Positions 1 through 7,931 of a stretch of 10,376 nucleotides of DNA are shown one piece after another (within the stretch, counting starts at the first letter, position 1; every line of letters begins with the position of its first letter). The position numbers and the translations under genes are program-made. Source of the DNA: an uncultured Selenomonadaceae bacterium (GTDB lineage Bacteria; Bacillota; Negativicutes; Selenomonadales; Selenomonadaceae); contig CACZOL010000234.1 in assembly GCA_902782705.1 (NCBI GenBank), forward strand, positions 1 to 10,376, in the 5' to 3' direction. The notes below the pieces were generated by a model. It saw nothing but the letters and a program-made list of their open reading frames with translations, was not told where the DNA came from and made no database searches.

Positions 1-1
1 T

Positions 2-22
2 GCGGCGCTGAAAAATGAGTAA
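2..22 (+). CDS. Possible C-terminal end of a plus-strand gene (partial)
   Basis: The first bases read GCG GCG CTG AAA AAT GAG TAA (AALKNE, stop) in one frame, and a strong terminator begins at the stop codon. That arrangement fits the tail of a gene entering from the left and converging on the NimA-like gene. Only six codons are visible, another frame also ends at position 18, and nothing can be said about function. The case rests on the position of the terminator alone. Confidence 0.25.
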   Translation, partial: AALKNE

Positions 23-60
23 AGAAAAAGCACCTACCGTTGGGATAGGTGCTTTTCTTT
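21..60. terminator. Bidirectional intrinsic terminator
   Basis: The arms GCACCTA (30-36) and TAGGTGC (46-52) pair perfectly around a 9-base loop. They are extended by an A-rich left flank (21-29) pairing with a T-rich right flank (53-60), with one unpaired base. Because the flanks are A-rich on one side and T-rich on the other, the hairpin is followed by a T-run on both strands. It would end the minus-strand flavoprotein gene that stops at 121 and any plus-strand gene entering from the left. Confidence 0.85.
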
Positions 61-120
61 CTTAACTTAATGACATTGCCGCATAAGCGGGGCCTTTTTA
101 TATGACAATCGACCGGACTT

Positions 121-588
121 TCACGGAAGATTTCGTTTTCCCGTAACCTCGTCCAAAACAATCTTCCCGACGAGCACGTGAGACAGGCTCTTGCAATCTT
201 CCAACGCGTAGTTGGGATAGCCGTACCGGTCGGTCAGCAGGCGGAGCGCCCGTCTGATCTCGCCTTCGTCCTCCAAAAATTCACACCGTCCAAAGCCAAT
301 CACGCTCTCGTAGCGCGTCGTAATACCGTGCGCCGTCTTCTCCGTCTTGATGAAGACGTCCGCTTCCACGCACACATTGGAATTCGCCCGCAAAAGGTCG
401 ATCTTTCTGCCCTCTTTCGCGCAATGAAAATACACGACGGCCTTCCCGTCAACGACCTCCATACCGAAGGAAACAGGAACGACATAGGGAAACCGTTCCC
501 CCTGTATGCCGATCCGCGCCGTCTCGCACCGCGACAAGATATCGAAAATCTCCGCTTTTTCCATGACTTCCCGTTCTTTTCTCCGCAA
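121..588 (-). CDS. NimA-type pyridoxamine 5'-phosphate oxidase-fold flavoprotein
   Basis: A 155-residue protein of the split-barrel, FMN-binding pyridoxamine-phosphate-oxidase-like superfamily, closest to the NimA group (5-nitroimidazole-resistance type proteins, often annotated only by fold). Visible hallmarks are an N-terminal RRKERE, the strand FPYVVPVSFG (33-42), and YFHCAKEGRKIDLL (53-66) carrying the H-x-A-x-x-G-x-K motif. The protein ends in a helical segment (LLTDRYGYPNY) and the strand VLVGKIVLDEVTGK. The start is the TTG at 588-586: AGGAGG lies 8 bases upstream, the protein then opens MRRKERE as relatives do, and its length fits the family. The frame stays open up to an ATG at 723, but that start has only a weak ribosome site. 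The gene follows the operon terminator at 801-837, so it is probably a separate unit; I saw no convincing promoter. FMN or heme binding and nitroreductase activity are not shown by the sequence. Confidence 0.87.
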   Translation of the reverse strand: MRRKEREVMEKAEIFDILSRCETARIGIQGERFPYVVPVSFGMEVVDGKAVVYFHCAKEGRKIDLLRANSNVCVEADVFIKTEKTAHGITTRYESVIGFGRCEFLEDEGEIRRALRLLTDRYGYPNYALEDCKSLSHVLVGKIVLDEVTGKRNLP

Positions 589-596
589 CGCATATA

Positions 597-602
597 CCTC
601 CT
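597..602 (-). promoter_or_regulatory. Ribosome binding site AGGAGG deciding a TTG start
   Basis: On the minus strand a perfect AGGAGG is followed by the 8-base spacer TATATGCG and then TTG (588-586), which opens the reading frame at the conserved RRKERE of the NimA-like protein. This is much stronger than the sequence in front of the in-frame ATG at 723. Confidence 0.8.
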
Positions 603-800
603 GACTTTCAAAATCCGTTATACACCTTTTCATCCAGCATCTTTTCCTTGCCGCCGGAGCCTCGCGAATCTTCTCCGCCGTAACGACAAACATTTCTTTT
701 TGCATTACATTTTTCTTTTCCATCTCATCATGATTTCAATGCATATTATGTATTCGCGGAAAAAAGCGCATTTCCTGCTTTTGGCACCCTATCATGTCAT

Positions 801-837
801 ATCAAAAGGAGCTGCCTCGTCATGAAGCCGCTCCTTT
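801..837 (-). terminator. Probable terminator of the four-gene operon
   Basis: On the minus strand AAAGGAGC (837-830) pairs with GCTCCTTT (812-805) around a 17-base loop and leads into TTTTGATAT. It begins 15 bases after the stop codon of the MATE-HATPase gene, the right place to end the operon. The long loop and short T-run make it weaker than the terminator at 21-60, so some read-through into the NimA-like gene is possible. Confidence 0.6.
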
Positions 838-852
838 AACGTCTTTTTCATA

Positions 853-2604
853 TCAGATCGTGACGGTCATCGTATTGAATCCGTGATAGTTTCGATAAAG
901 GAACTGCTGGGCGTGAGATTTGACGACATGGAGGCCCAATGCTACGGTGTCCGGCTCCTCGAGAGATGTTCTCGGCTGTTTTGGCGTGAGCTGGAAGGGA
1001 TTCATTTCCTTGCCGTCGTCGCGCATGTGAAGCTGGAAATGTCCGTCTTCCTTGGCGATGACGGTAATCTGCGTCAGGGTTTGGGCGTCCTCCTCGCGCG
1101 AGGCCCGCTCCCGGATCAGGCCGCAGATTTCCTCCACGGCAAGGCGCAGGTCGTTGACCTGCCGTTTTTCGGCTTTCCATGAGATGGCGAAGGATTCCAT
1201 CTCGTCGAGCTTTTCCGTCATGTCCTCCACATTGCCCAAGAACGAAGCGGCATAGACCCGTTCCTTTGCCACGCCTCTTTGATCCTTCTTATTCTTTTTG
1301 TAAAAGTAAAGTACCACCAAAGTCAAAAGCTCCGCCAACGGATAGACCAGCCAAAAGGCGTAGAAACCGAACTGTGCCAGCACATAGGCCAGCGGCAGGC
1401 TGACGCCCAAGCGGCGCAGGAACACCACGAGGAACGCTCCGCTTTCGTCTTCTTCGGATTGGAAATAGTTCTGGAGGAGCAGCGCAATCCCCATAAAAAT
1501 CGTCCCGAGGCAAAAGATTTGCGCCGCATAGTAGACTTTGGAAACCTCCTTGATGTCCTCCATCCCGAACAGCAGCGTGAGAATCTGGGGATACAGCACC
1601 ACCAGCACCGTGACTAGGACGCCCCAAAAAAGGGAATAGGCCAATGCGTAACGAAAAACCCTATGCATCTCGTCGAAGTTGCACTCGGCAAAGAAGGTGG
1701 AAAACAGGGGTTGGCTCGTCTTGCCGATCATTTCATACAAAAAGATGAAGAGCAGCGACAAGTTCTCGATGATGTTAAAAATCGCTACGCCCTCGGTGCC
1801 CGCCATGCCCATGATGAGATGGATGGCCGCCAAAGTGAATACGGCGTCAAAAATGTATTCGGCTGAGGTGGAAAAGCCCAGCCGCAGGGGTTTGACCGCT
1901 TCCCGGAAGGAAGAGGCTTTGCCGCGAAGGGAAAGCTCCCCTTTGGAAAAGAACAGGATATAAGCGAGCGAGACGAGCACCGCCAAGAAGTTAGCGATGA
2001 AAAAGCCGAAGCCGCATCCCGCAAGTCCCCAATCGAAAACAAGGAGCAGCAAAGCGCTGACGACGAGGTTTCCCACGCCGCTGGCCGCCTGGACGGCAAC
2101 GGAAAAAGTGTCGGCGTCGTCGTTCCTGAGATAGGCGGTGAAGACCTCCATCAATATCTCAAAGGGAATCCCCAGCAGGATATAAAAGATGTAGTCTTTC
2201 GCCATCTCATAGACCACGCCGTCCTCCGGCCCGGTGCCGAGCAGGGAGAGCAGGTCCTCATTGAAGAGCAGTCCTGCCGCCGTAATACCAAAGCCCACTG
2301 CCGCCGATAATCGCAGGAAAAAACGGAAGACGCCCAGAGCGTCTTCTTTTTTACCCTCATGCATCAGATTGCTGTAGACGATAGCGCCTCCCATGGCGAG
2401 GCCGAACATGAAGAACGCAGCCAACAGGAATAACGGGGAAGCGAAGCCGACGGCAGCCAAACCGTCTATACCGACGGCATGGCCCACCAAAATCGTAGAA
2501 CCCATTTCCGCCAGCGCCAGGCCGATGGCCGCCAAAGGCGAAGGCAGCACCGCACGCCGGAACATCCTGCGCGTAAAATAGGCATGATTTATGCCTTGGC
2601 TCAA
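853..2604 (-). CDS. MATE family transporter fused to a C-terminal RsbW/SpoIIAB-like HATPase domain
   Basis: A 583-residue integral membrane protein with two parts. Residues 1 to about 437 are a MATE/NorM-like transporter with about twelve hydrophobic segments in two similar halves; family cues include AEMGSTILVGHAVGIDGLAA (32-51) near the N-terminus and YLRNDD (158-163). MATE proteins usually exchange H+ or Na+ for a drug or metabolite, and are about 450 residues long. After the basic segment YKKNKK comes a cytosolic domain (about 450-583) resembling the anti-sigma-factor serine kinase fold: RLAVEEICGLI (487-497, N-box position), RDDG (528-531, G1-like) and ALGLHVVKSH (555-564, G2-like). E492 sits where the catalytic Glu is expected, but the Mg-binding Asn position is Leu496. 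The start is TTG with GAGGGG 7 bases upstream. It is the last gene of the operon, 19 bases after the NRPS gene, so export of the NRPS product is the likely role. Transporter call firm; HATPase call fairly firm; its activity is doubtful. Confidence 0.88.
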   Translation of the reverse strand: MSQGINHAYFTRRMFRRAVLPSPLAAIGLALAEMGSTILVGHAVGIDGLAAVGFASPLFLLAAFFMFGLAMGGAIVYSNLMHEGKKEDALGVFRFFLRLSAAVGFGITAAGLLFNEDLLSLLGTGPEDGVVYEMAKDYIFYILLGIPFEILMEVFTAYLRNDDADTFSVAVQAASGVGNLVVSALLLLVFDWGLAGCGFGFFIANFLAVLVSLAYILFFSKGELSLRGKASSFREAVKPLRLGFSTSAEYIFDAVFTLAAIHLIMGMAGTEGVAIFNIIENLSLLFIFLYEMIGKTSQPLFSTFFAECNFDEMHRVFRYALAYSLFWGVLVTVLVVLYPQILTLLFGMEDIKEVSKVYYAAQIFCLGTIFMGIALLLQNYFQSEEDESGAFLVVFLRRLGVSLPLAYVLAQFGFYAFWLVYPLAELLTLVVLYFYKKNKKDQRGVAKERVYAASFLGNVEDMTEKLDEMESFAISWKAEKRQVNDLRLAVEEICGLIRERASREEDAQTLTQITVIAKEDGHFQLHMRDDGKEMNPFQLTPKQPRTSLEEPDTVALGLHVVKSHAQQFLYRNYHGFNTMTVTI

Positions 2605-2611
2605 AACAAAT

Positions 2612-2617
2612 CCCCTC
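2612..2617 (-). promoter_or_regulatory. Ribosome binding site GAGGGG for a TTG start
   Basis: GAGGGG on the minus strand lies 7 bases before the TTG at 2604-2602 that opens the MATE-HATPase gene. The next in-frame ATG, 13 codons further in, has AGG directly against it and so no usable spacing. Confidence 0.65.
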
Positions 2618-2623
2618 TTTGTC

Positions 2624-5600
2624 TTATAGTATGCTCAAAATCTCGGCTATCTTTTTGCCGGCAGCCAGCGCATGGATGACTTTTGCGTAGTTTTCCAAGA
2701 AGCGGGCCACGAAATCGTCGCTGTATTCCTTGGTATTGTAAGTCAGGTCGACATAGAAATCGTCCGTACGGCGGTGCATGAAGAAGTCAAAATTCTCCTC
2801 CTCGAAATCCTCGATCTCCTCATAGCGCGCCTTTCCGCCACAGAAGTCGAAGTCTCCGTCCACATCCTCCCCCTGATAAGCGAAGGCGGCGATGAGCGGC
2901 ACGGGGTCGCCCTCGTAAAGGGCGTGACGACGGCAGAGCAGGATGTTCTCCTGCGTCTCTTTCACGAATCTTTCCGCCGTCATGTCCTCCTGCCAACGGA
3001 CGCAGAGGGGGTGATGGCGGTAGATTGTGCCCATAGTGCGTTCATATCGGATATCATCCCGCCCGTTGTATATCGTGAGTACGGCGGCCGCCTGTTCTCC
3101 GTTGTTCCTCCCTTGCAGGAGTCCGAAAGCTGCGGCCAAGATCGTGCCGTCGGTAATGCCATGGGCTTTGGTGAAAGCGTCCACAGCGTTCAGGTCGATA
3201 TGGAGGGGCACCATGATGTCCTTTGTCTCGTTTTCCCCCTTGGGATCCAAATCCCCCGGAAGCTCTCCGGGACGTTCCGTAAAGGAACGGACAAAGTCGC
3301 GGTTCCACTGTTGTTCCTTTTTGTATTCCTCGGTATCGATGTTGTCCTCGATTTCGTCGTAAAAGTCGAAGATGCTGTATTCCTCGGGCGACGGGCTCTC
3401 TCCCCGATAGGCGGCGTCCACGTCCGCCAGGAAGATATTGATGGAATCCCCGTCGATAATGGGATGAAGGAAGTCGAAATAGAATACCTTGCTCCTCCTT
3501 CCGTCCGCCTCACGGATTGCAAAGAGCCGCGTGACGAACATACGGGTCTCGGGTTTGTTCAAGGACAGGCGGATCTTCGTCTTCAAGGCGTCATAATCCG
3601 CACGGGAAATCTCTTCTATGCTAGGCCTCATGTCTAAGAGATCTCCGTCCTTCCAGCGCAGCTTTCCGTCGTCGGCGGCCGTGAGTCGGGCGTCCACGGC
3701 GGGATGGGCCAGCAAGGTTTTTTCAATGGCATCCGCCAGTCGCTCCATATCGGTTTCCGGCGCCAGATAAACGGTGGCGTCGCAATGGAGACCGTAGCCT
3801 TCTTCGAGGGAATTGCCCCAGTCGTAATGAAGCTTCTGCAGCGGGCCGAAGAAATGGGTGTCCCGCTTTTTCCCACGTCCCGCGGTTTTCGCGCTGCGCT
3901 CATCAATCAGCGCGGCGATGCCCGCAGGGGTCTTGCCTTCATAAATCAGTCCGAAGTTGAGCCGCAAATCCCGACATTCGGAAAGCAGCCGTACCACGCC
4001 AAGACTGTCGCCGCCCGCGTTAAAGAAATCCTCCGTCGCACCTGCCCGCTCCAGCCCCAAGGCTACGGAGAAGCCACGGCAAAGCTCTTTTTCCGTCTCG
4101 TTTTTGGGCGCGACATACTCGCTTTCCCGGATGTGGATTTCCGGCACGGGCAACGCCTTTCGGTTCAGCTTACCGTTCTGGTTGCGGGGAATGGCATCGA
4201 TCTGCACGATGGCGGCAGGCACCATATAGGGCGGTTTCCGCTCCCGAATGAAGTCGGCCAGCGCCTCTTTGTCGATAGGCTCGTCTCCCACGACATAGGC
4301 GGCAATATATTTCCCGCCCGCGGGATTGTCCAGCGCGATCACTGCCGCGTTTTTCACCGGCGGGAAATCATGGACTACGCCCTCCACTTCGGCCAGTTCC
4401 ACGCGAAAGCCTCGAATCTTCACCAGCCCGTCCCGTCTCCCTACATACTCGATGTTGCCGTCCTGCCGATAACGTACGATATCTCCCGTCCGATAGGCTG
4501 TCTCATACCCCAGTGCCTCGGAAAAAGGATTCGGCACGAAAACTTCCTTCGTCTTCTCCGGACGGTTCAAGTAGCCGCCTGTTACCTGCTCCCCCGCCAC
4601 CCAGAGCTCGCCAAGCGCGCCGAGGGGAACCCTGCGCCCCGCGCCGTCCACGATATAGATAGCCGTGTTGTCCATGGGCTTTCCGATGGGAACGTCCGGC
4701 TCATACTTCGTCATATTGTAGCAGGTGATGGCCACCGTCGCCTCCGTGGGGCCGTATTCATTGGCGAAGACATAGGGATAGATCGGCTCGAAGGGCACCA
4801 GCTTTTCGCCGCCGCCCACGATATATTTGAGCGTCGGACAGTCCATGGTCAGAGCGAACTGGCGTCCCACCTGACTGGGCAGATCGGAAATCGAAACATG
4901 GTGCTTTCGGATGATGTCCGCCAAAGCGGGCAAATCCAGCTTCTTCTCCTCGGGAATAACGACAACAGCCGCGCCCACGGTCAACGCCGGGTACATGTCC
5001 GTCAGCGAGCCATCGAATCCATAGCTGTTGTAACAGGTAATGCGGCTCTTTTCCGTCGGCGAGAAGAAGCGGCGATACCAAGCAGCGTAGGCCATGATAT
5101 TTCGATGCAGCAACCGCACGCCCTTCGGGACACCGGTAGTGCCGGAGGTGTAGATCAGCGTGAAGAGGTCGTCGGGCTTCGGCGGTTCGATCTTAGCCAG
5201 CTCCGAATCGTCCGGCTGCGGCAGGGAAGGAATCTCCGAAATACGGAGCGTCTTTCCCGAAAACTCCTTGAAATTCTCCAAACGTGGCAGCAGGCTGTCG
5301 TCCGCGACAATGAGCTTCGCAGAGGCATCCTGCGCCATGAAGGCCAGCCGCTCGTCGGGATAGTTGGGGTCCAAGGGCTCGTAAGCACAGCCAGCTTTCA
5401 GTACGCCCAGAGAAGCGATGACCATATATTCGGAGCGCGGGATAAAGACGGAAACTGTATCGCCCCTGCCCATCCCCTCTCGGGAAAGGAAGGCCGCCAG
5501 TCGGTCGGAGAGTTCGTTCACCTCGGCATAGGTATAGGCTCTGTCTTCGTAAATTGCCGCGATATTTTCCGACATCTCGGCGGCCCGGGCGCAGAACTGA

Positions 5601-6277
5601 TCCACGATGGTCGCCTTGCGGTCGTAATCGCGGGCCGTCTCGTTAAAGCTGTCCAGCGTTTTCAGGGTTTCATCCGCCGTCACGCGAAGCTCAGACAGAT
5701 TTCGGGCCTTCGGGAAGCTCAAGAGAATTTCCTTCCACGAAAGCGCAAGAACCTCGATGAATTTTACCGTATAGCAGGAAACGGCATAGGAAACGGCGAG
5801 CCCATCGTCCTCGCTTTGAAACAACAGGGCAAAGCCCTCCCGTTCCTCCTGTGGAACCTCTCCGGCCACGGACAGGGCGATCCCCCGGCCTTTTTCCTGC
5901 CCCAAAGCGTTCCACGCTTCCTGTTTTGTCCAAGCAAAGGATTTGGCGGCTTTGCGCATATCGCCCGCTTTTCCCGCCAACGCGCTCGGCGTCGTGTCCC
6001 CGTTCCAATCTGCGCGCAAGGGAATCCAGCCGGACTCGTCCCTCACCAAAAAGGCGGCTTCCTCAATGCCGCCGTACATGCCCAGCAGGAAAAGTATGCT
6101 TGCGGCCATTTCCGGCGCGGCGATTTTTCCGGCCTCCGGCAGCGGAACCGAAACGCAGGCCCACTCGCTCCGATACGTCTCGCGCTTGTCCGGCAGGGGC
6201 AGGCAATCGGGCATTTCATCTCCGAAATGCGCCGCGCACCATTCTTCCCTGTTCTCTTTCGCGGATTTGCTCATCAT
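2624..6277 (-). CDS. Nonribosomal peptide synthetase: partial C - A - PCP - C
   Basis: A 1217-residue NRPS with one adenylation domain. Residues about 11-210 look like only the C-terminal lobe of a condensation domain (PDCLPLPDKR at 23-32, IPLR at 85-88, and a closing helix region at 170-190) and lack an HHxxxDG motif. The adenylation domain (about 211-712) has A3 YTSGTTGVPKG (376-386), A5 NEYGPTE (506-512), A7 YRTGD (595-599) and A10 NGKLNRK with catalytic K703. D422 at the amino-group position points to an alpha-amino acid substrate. The carrier domain (about 718-795) has AGGDSLG with Ser758 for phosphopantetheine. A full condensation domain follows (about 808-1217) with LHPIIDG, keeping the second His (938) and Asp942. 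There is no thioesterase or reductase domain. It lies 19 bases after the STAS-condensation gene, which should work with it. Two adjacent ATGs exist; the first (6277) has a modest GGCGGG site. Product unknown. Confidence 0.93.
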   Translation of the reverse strand: MMSKSAKENREEWCAAHFGDEMPDCLPLPDKRETYRSEWACVSVPLPEAGKIAAPEMAASILFLLGMYGGIEEAAFLVRDESGWIPLRADWNGDTTPSALAGKAGDMRKAAKSFAWTKQEAWNALGQEKGRGIALSVAGEVPQEEREGFALLFQSEDDGLAVSYAVSCYTVKFIEVLALSWKEILLSFPKARNLSELRVTADETLKTLDSFNETARDYDRKATIVDQFCARAAEMSENIAAIYEDRAYTYAEVNELSDRLAAFLSREGMGRGDTVSVFIPRSEYMVIASLGVLKAGCAYEPLDPNYPDERLAFMAQDASAKLIVADDSLLPRLENFKEFSGKTLRISEIPSLPQPDDSELAKIEPPKPDDLFTLIYTSGTTGVPKGVRLLHRNIMAYAAWYRRFFSPTEKSRITCYNSYGFDGSLTDMYPALTVGAAVVVIPEEKKLDLPALADIIRKHHVSISDLPSQVGRQFALTMDCPTLKYIVGGGEKLVPFEPIYPYVFANEYGPTEATVAITCYNMTKYEPDVPIGKPMDNTAIYIVDGAGRRVPLGALGELWVAGEQVTGGYLNRPEKTKEVFVPNPFSEALGYETAYRTGDIVRYRQDGNIEYVGRRDGLVKIRGFRVELAEVEGVVHDFPPVKNAAVIALDNPAGGKYIAAYVVGDEPIDKEALADFIRERKPPYMVPAAIVQIDAIPRNQNGKLNRKALPVPEIHIRESEYVAPKNETEKELCRGFSVALGLERAGATEDFFNAGGDSLGVVRLLSECRDLRLNFGLIYEGKTPAGIAALIDERSAKTAGRGKKRDTHFFGPLQKLHYDWGNSLEEGYGLHCDATVYLAPETDMERLADAIEKTLLAHPAVDARLTAADDGKLRWKDGDLLDMRPSIEEISRADYDALKTKIRLSLNKPETRMFVTRLFAIREADGRRSKVFYFDFLHPIIDGDSINIFLADVDAAYRGESPSPEEYSIFDFYDEIEDNIDTEEYKKEQQWNRDFVRSFTERPGELPGDLDPKGENETKDIMVPLHIDLNAVDAFTKAHGITDGTILAAAFGLLQGRNNGEQAAAVLTIYNGRDDIRYERTMGTIYRHHPLCVRWQEDMTAERFVKETQENILLCRRHALYEGDPVPLIAAFAYQGEDVDGDFDFCGGKARYEEIEDFEEENFDFFMHRRTDDFYVDLTYNTKEYSDDFVARFLENYAKVIHALAAGKKIAEILSIL

Positions 6278-6296
6278 CGTTCCCGCCTTTTTATTC

Positions 6297-7901
6297 TTAA
6301 TCTGAAAGCAGCTCTGACGTCATGCGGCTCGCGTCCTGCAGCCCAAGAACCATTTTTTCCATGGTGGCGGCGAACTGCCGCATGGCTTTTTCCGTATAGC
6401 GGTGATTGTCATAGTCCAACACCAAAGAAAAAGTTCCGTCGTCGTGGGCGTTCAACTCGATGTCCATCGTGTTTTCCGCCGCCGAGATTTCATTGGCGGG
6501 CATTTCCTCGATGACAGCCTCCGTTCCGCCGAGCTTCATCTTGCCGCGGCGTCCCATGCTGCCCTTTTGCAGGATGAAACAGGCGACGCCTTCGTTCATC
6601 CCTTCTTCGTAAATGATATCCAAGCTCTTGCGGTATTGCATGCCCTCCTGCACCTTGGCTTCCAATGCGCAAAGGAATGCCTCGGAAGACATGTCAGTCC
6701 CAAAATCCCAACGGATGGGATACTGATCCAGCATCAGCCCCATCAGGCGGCGCTCCGCCGAAGTCATCCTGCCGTTGTGAACCCAAGTCAGAATCGTCTC
6801 CCGGCTCCCCGTGGATTTTGCGAGAGCCAGCATGACCGCCGCCATGAAAAAGGTGTTCTCGCTGTAGTTTTTCCCCTTGAAGAAGTTGTTGTCCATATCG
6901 GGGAATGGAACCTCCAGCTCATGCTCCGGGCTGTCAGGTTCCCCCTGGACATCCGGGGGCGGAAGATGCTTTGCCTTGTCGAATCCCCCCGCCATCTGAA
7001 GCCAATAGTCATGCCCCGCCGCAAGCTCCTCCTTCGGGATGTTCGCTTCCTCCAAGATATACGCGGCATAACTGGAGGGCTGGTGCAGGATTTTCGGCGC
7101 CGCTTTTTTGACGAGCTGCGTATAGCGCTTATCCACTTCCCGCCAGAACAGCAGCGCGATAGCCATCCCGTCCATGATGACATGATAGAAATCTATATAA
7201 AGATAGCTGGCGGAGGAGGTCTTCATGATGTATACCCGATACAAAGGATGATCGATGAGATCATAGGGCTGCTTCACTTCCTGCTTGCGAGCCTCAAAAG
7301 CCTCGTCAGACATGGTCTCCACATGAACCTTGCCCACTTCCCCGTCAAAGCGTTGGCATATATCGCCCGTCTCTGGATGGAGCACCAGCCGGCAGCGGAA
7401 AGTATCGTAGGCAGCCAGGAGGCCGTTCAGAGCTTCCGCTAAAAGTTCCAGATCCACGGAATTGTCCAGCTTCACCAAAGCGCCGGTGTTCATCATGGTG
7501 GACTGGGCCTTCTGGAAATGGGTGTCCACCATCATACGCTGAACCGGACGCAGCGGGTAAAACTTGGGCGCGTCTCCTTCCTCTTTGTCCTCCTTTTGCA
7601 CGATGGTCACGATATTGTCATAGCGCGTCGCCGTAAATACCTCCATGACCTCCGGCGTGGGATAGAGCACTTTGAGCGCCCCGCTCTGCTGCATCATCTT
7701 TTTCTTTGCCAGGAACAGGGAACGAAGTCCTGCCGACGAGATGTAGTCCACGCCGGAAAAATCCAGAAGCGCCTCCTTGATCCCCTCGGCGGCTTCGCCA
7801 AAGGCGTCGTCAAATTGCTTGGCCTCCGAGGCGCTGAGCTTTCCCTTCAGCTCCATGACCAAGGAATCGCCGTTTTTCTTGGATGTGATATTGAGTGCCA
7901 T
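6297..7901 (-). CDS. STAS anti-sigma-antagonist domain fused to an NRPS condensation domain
   Basis: A 534-residue cytosolic protein joining two unrelated families. Residues 1 to about 105 are a STAS domain of the SpoIIAA/RsbV type: the central LLDFSGVDYISSAGLRSLFL (45-64) carries the loop serines 55 and 56, Ser56 aligning with the phosphorylated serine of RsbV. After an acidic linker (KEDKEEGD, 103-110), residues about 113-534 form a complete condensation domain: FYPLRPVQRMM at the start, AYDTFRCRL (164-172) at the C2 position, FYHVIMDG (238-245) as the HHxxxDG motif with Tyr for the first His but His240 and Asp244 kept, and HNGR (375-378). The fold normally condenses carrier-bound substrates. 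It has no carrier or adenylation domain, so it must act in trans, most likely with the NRPS that follows 19 bases later. AGGAG lies 7 bases before the ATG. The upstream neighbour is the matching type of phosphatase. That phosphorylation gates condensation is inference. Confidence 0.92.
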   Translation of the reverse strand: MALNITSKKNGDSLVMELKGKLSASEAKQFDDAFGEAAEGIKEALLDFSGVDYISSAGLRSLFLAKKKMMQQSGALKVLYPTPEVMEVFTATRYDNIVTIVQKEDKEEGDAPKFYPLRPVQRMMVDTHFQKAQSTMMNTGALVKLDNSVDLELLAEALNGLLAAYDTFRCRLVLHPETGDICQRFDGEVGKVHVETMSDEAFEARKQEVKQPYDLIDHPLYRVYIMKTSSASYLYIDFYHVIMDGMAIALLFWREVDKRYTQLVKKAAPKILHQPSSYAAYILEEANIPKEELAAGHDYWLQMAGGFDKAKHLPPPDVQGEPDSPEHELEVPFPDMDNNFFKGKNYSENTFFMAAVMLALAKSTGSRETILTWVHNGRMTSAERRLMGLMLDQYPIRWDFGTDMSSEAFLCALEAKVQEGMQYRKSLDIIYEEGMNEGVACFILQKGSMGRRGKMKLGGTEAVIEEMPANEISAAENTMDIELNAHDDGTFSLVLDYDNHRYTEKAMRQFAATMEKMVLGLQDASRMTSELLSD

Positions 7902-7931
7902 GATGCTTCTCCTCGCTTTACTTATATGGTA

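Noticed and set aside
78..99. Small hairpin CCGC-ATAA-GCGG followed by a T-run on the plus strand
   Set aside because: Only four clean base pairs, with bulges needed to extend it; the neighbouring hairpin at 21-60 explains termination much better.
617..622. TATAAC as a -10 box for the NimA-like gene
   Set aside because: Good match to a -10 box, and it would leave a short leader before the AGGAGG, but no -35-like sequence lies at a usual distance and no extended -10 is present.
178..825. 215-codon open frame on the plus strand over the NimA-like gene
   Set aside because: Antisense to clear flavoprotein motifs and to the operon terminator; composition is typical of a shadow frame.
2672..3637. 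321-codon open frame on the plus strand
   Set aside because: Antisense shadow of the terminal condensation domain; no independent ribosome site or domain.
3704..6514. 936-codon open frame on the plus strand
   Set aside because: It lies wholly antisense to the NRPS gene and the end of the STAS-condensation gene, whose motifs are unmistakable. Its translation has no recognisable domain, and GC-rich codon bias on the other strand explains it.
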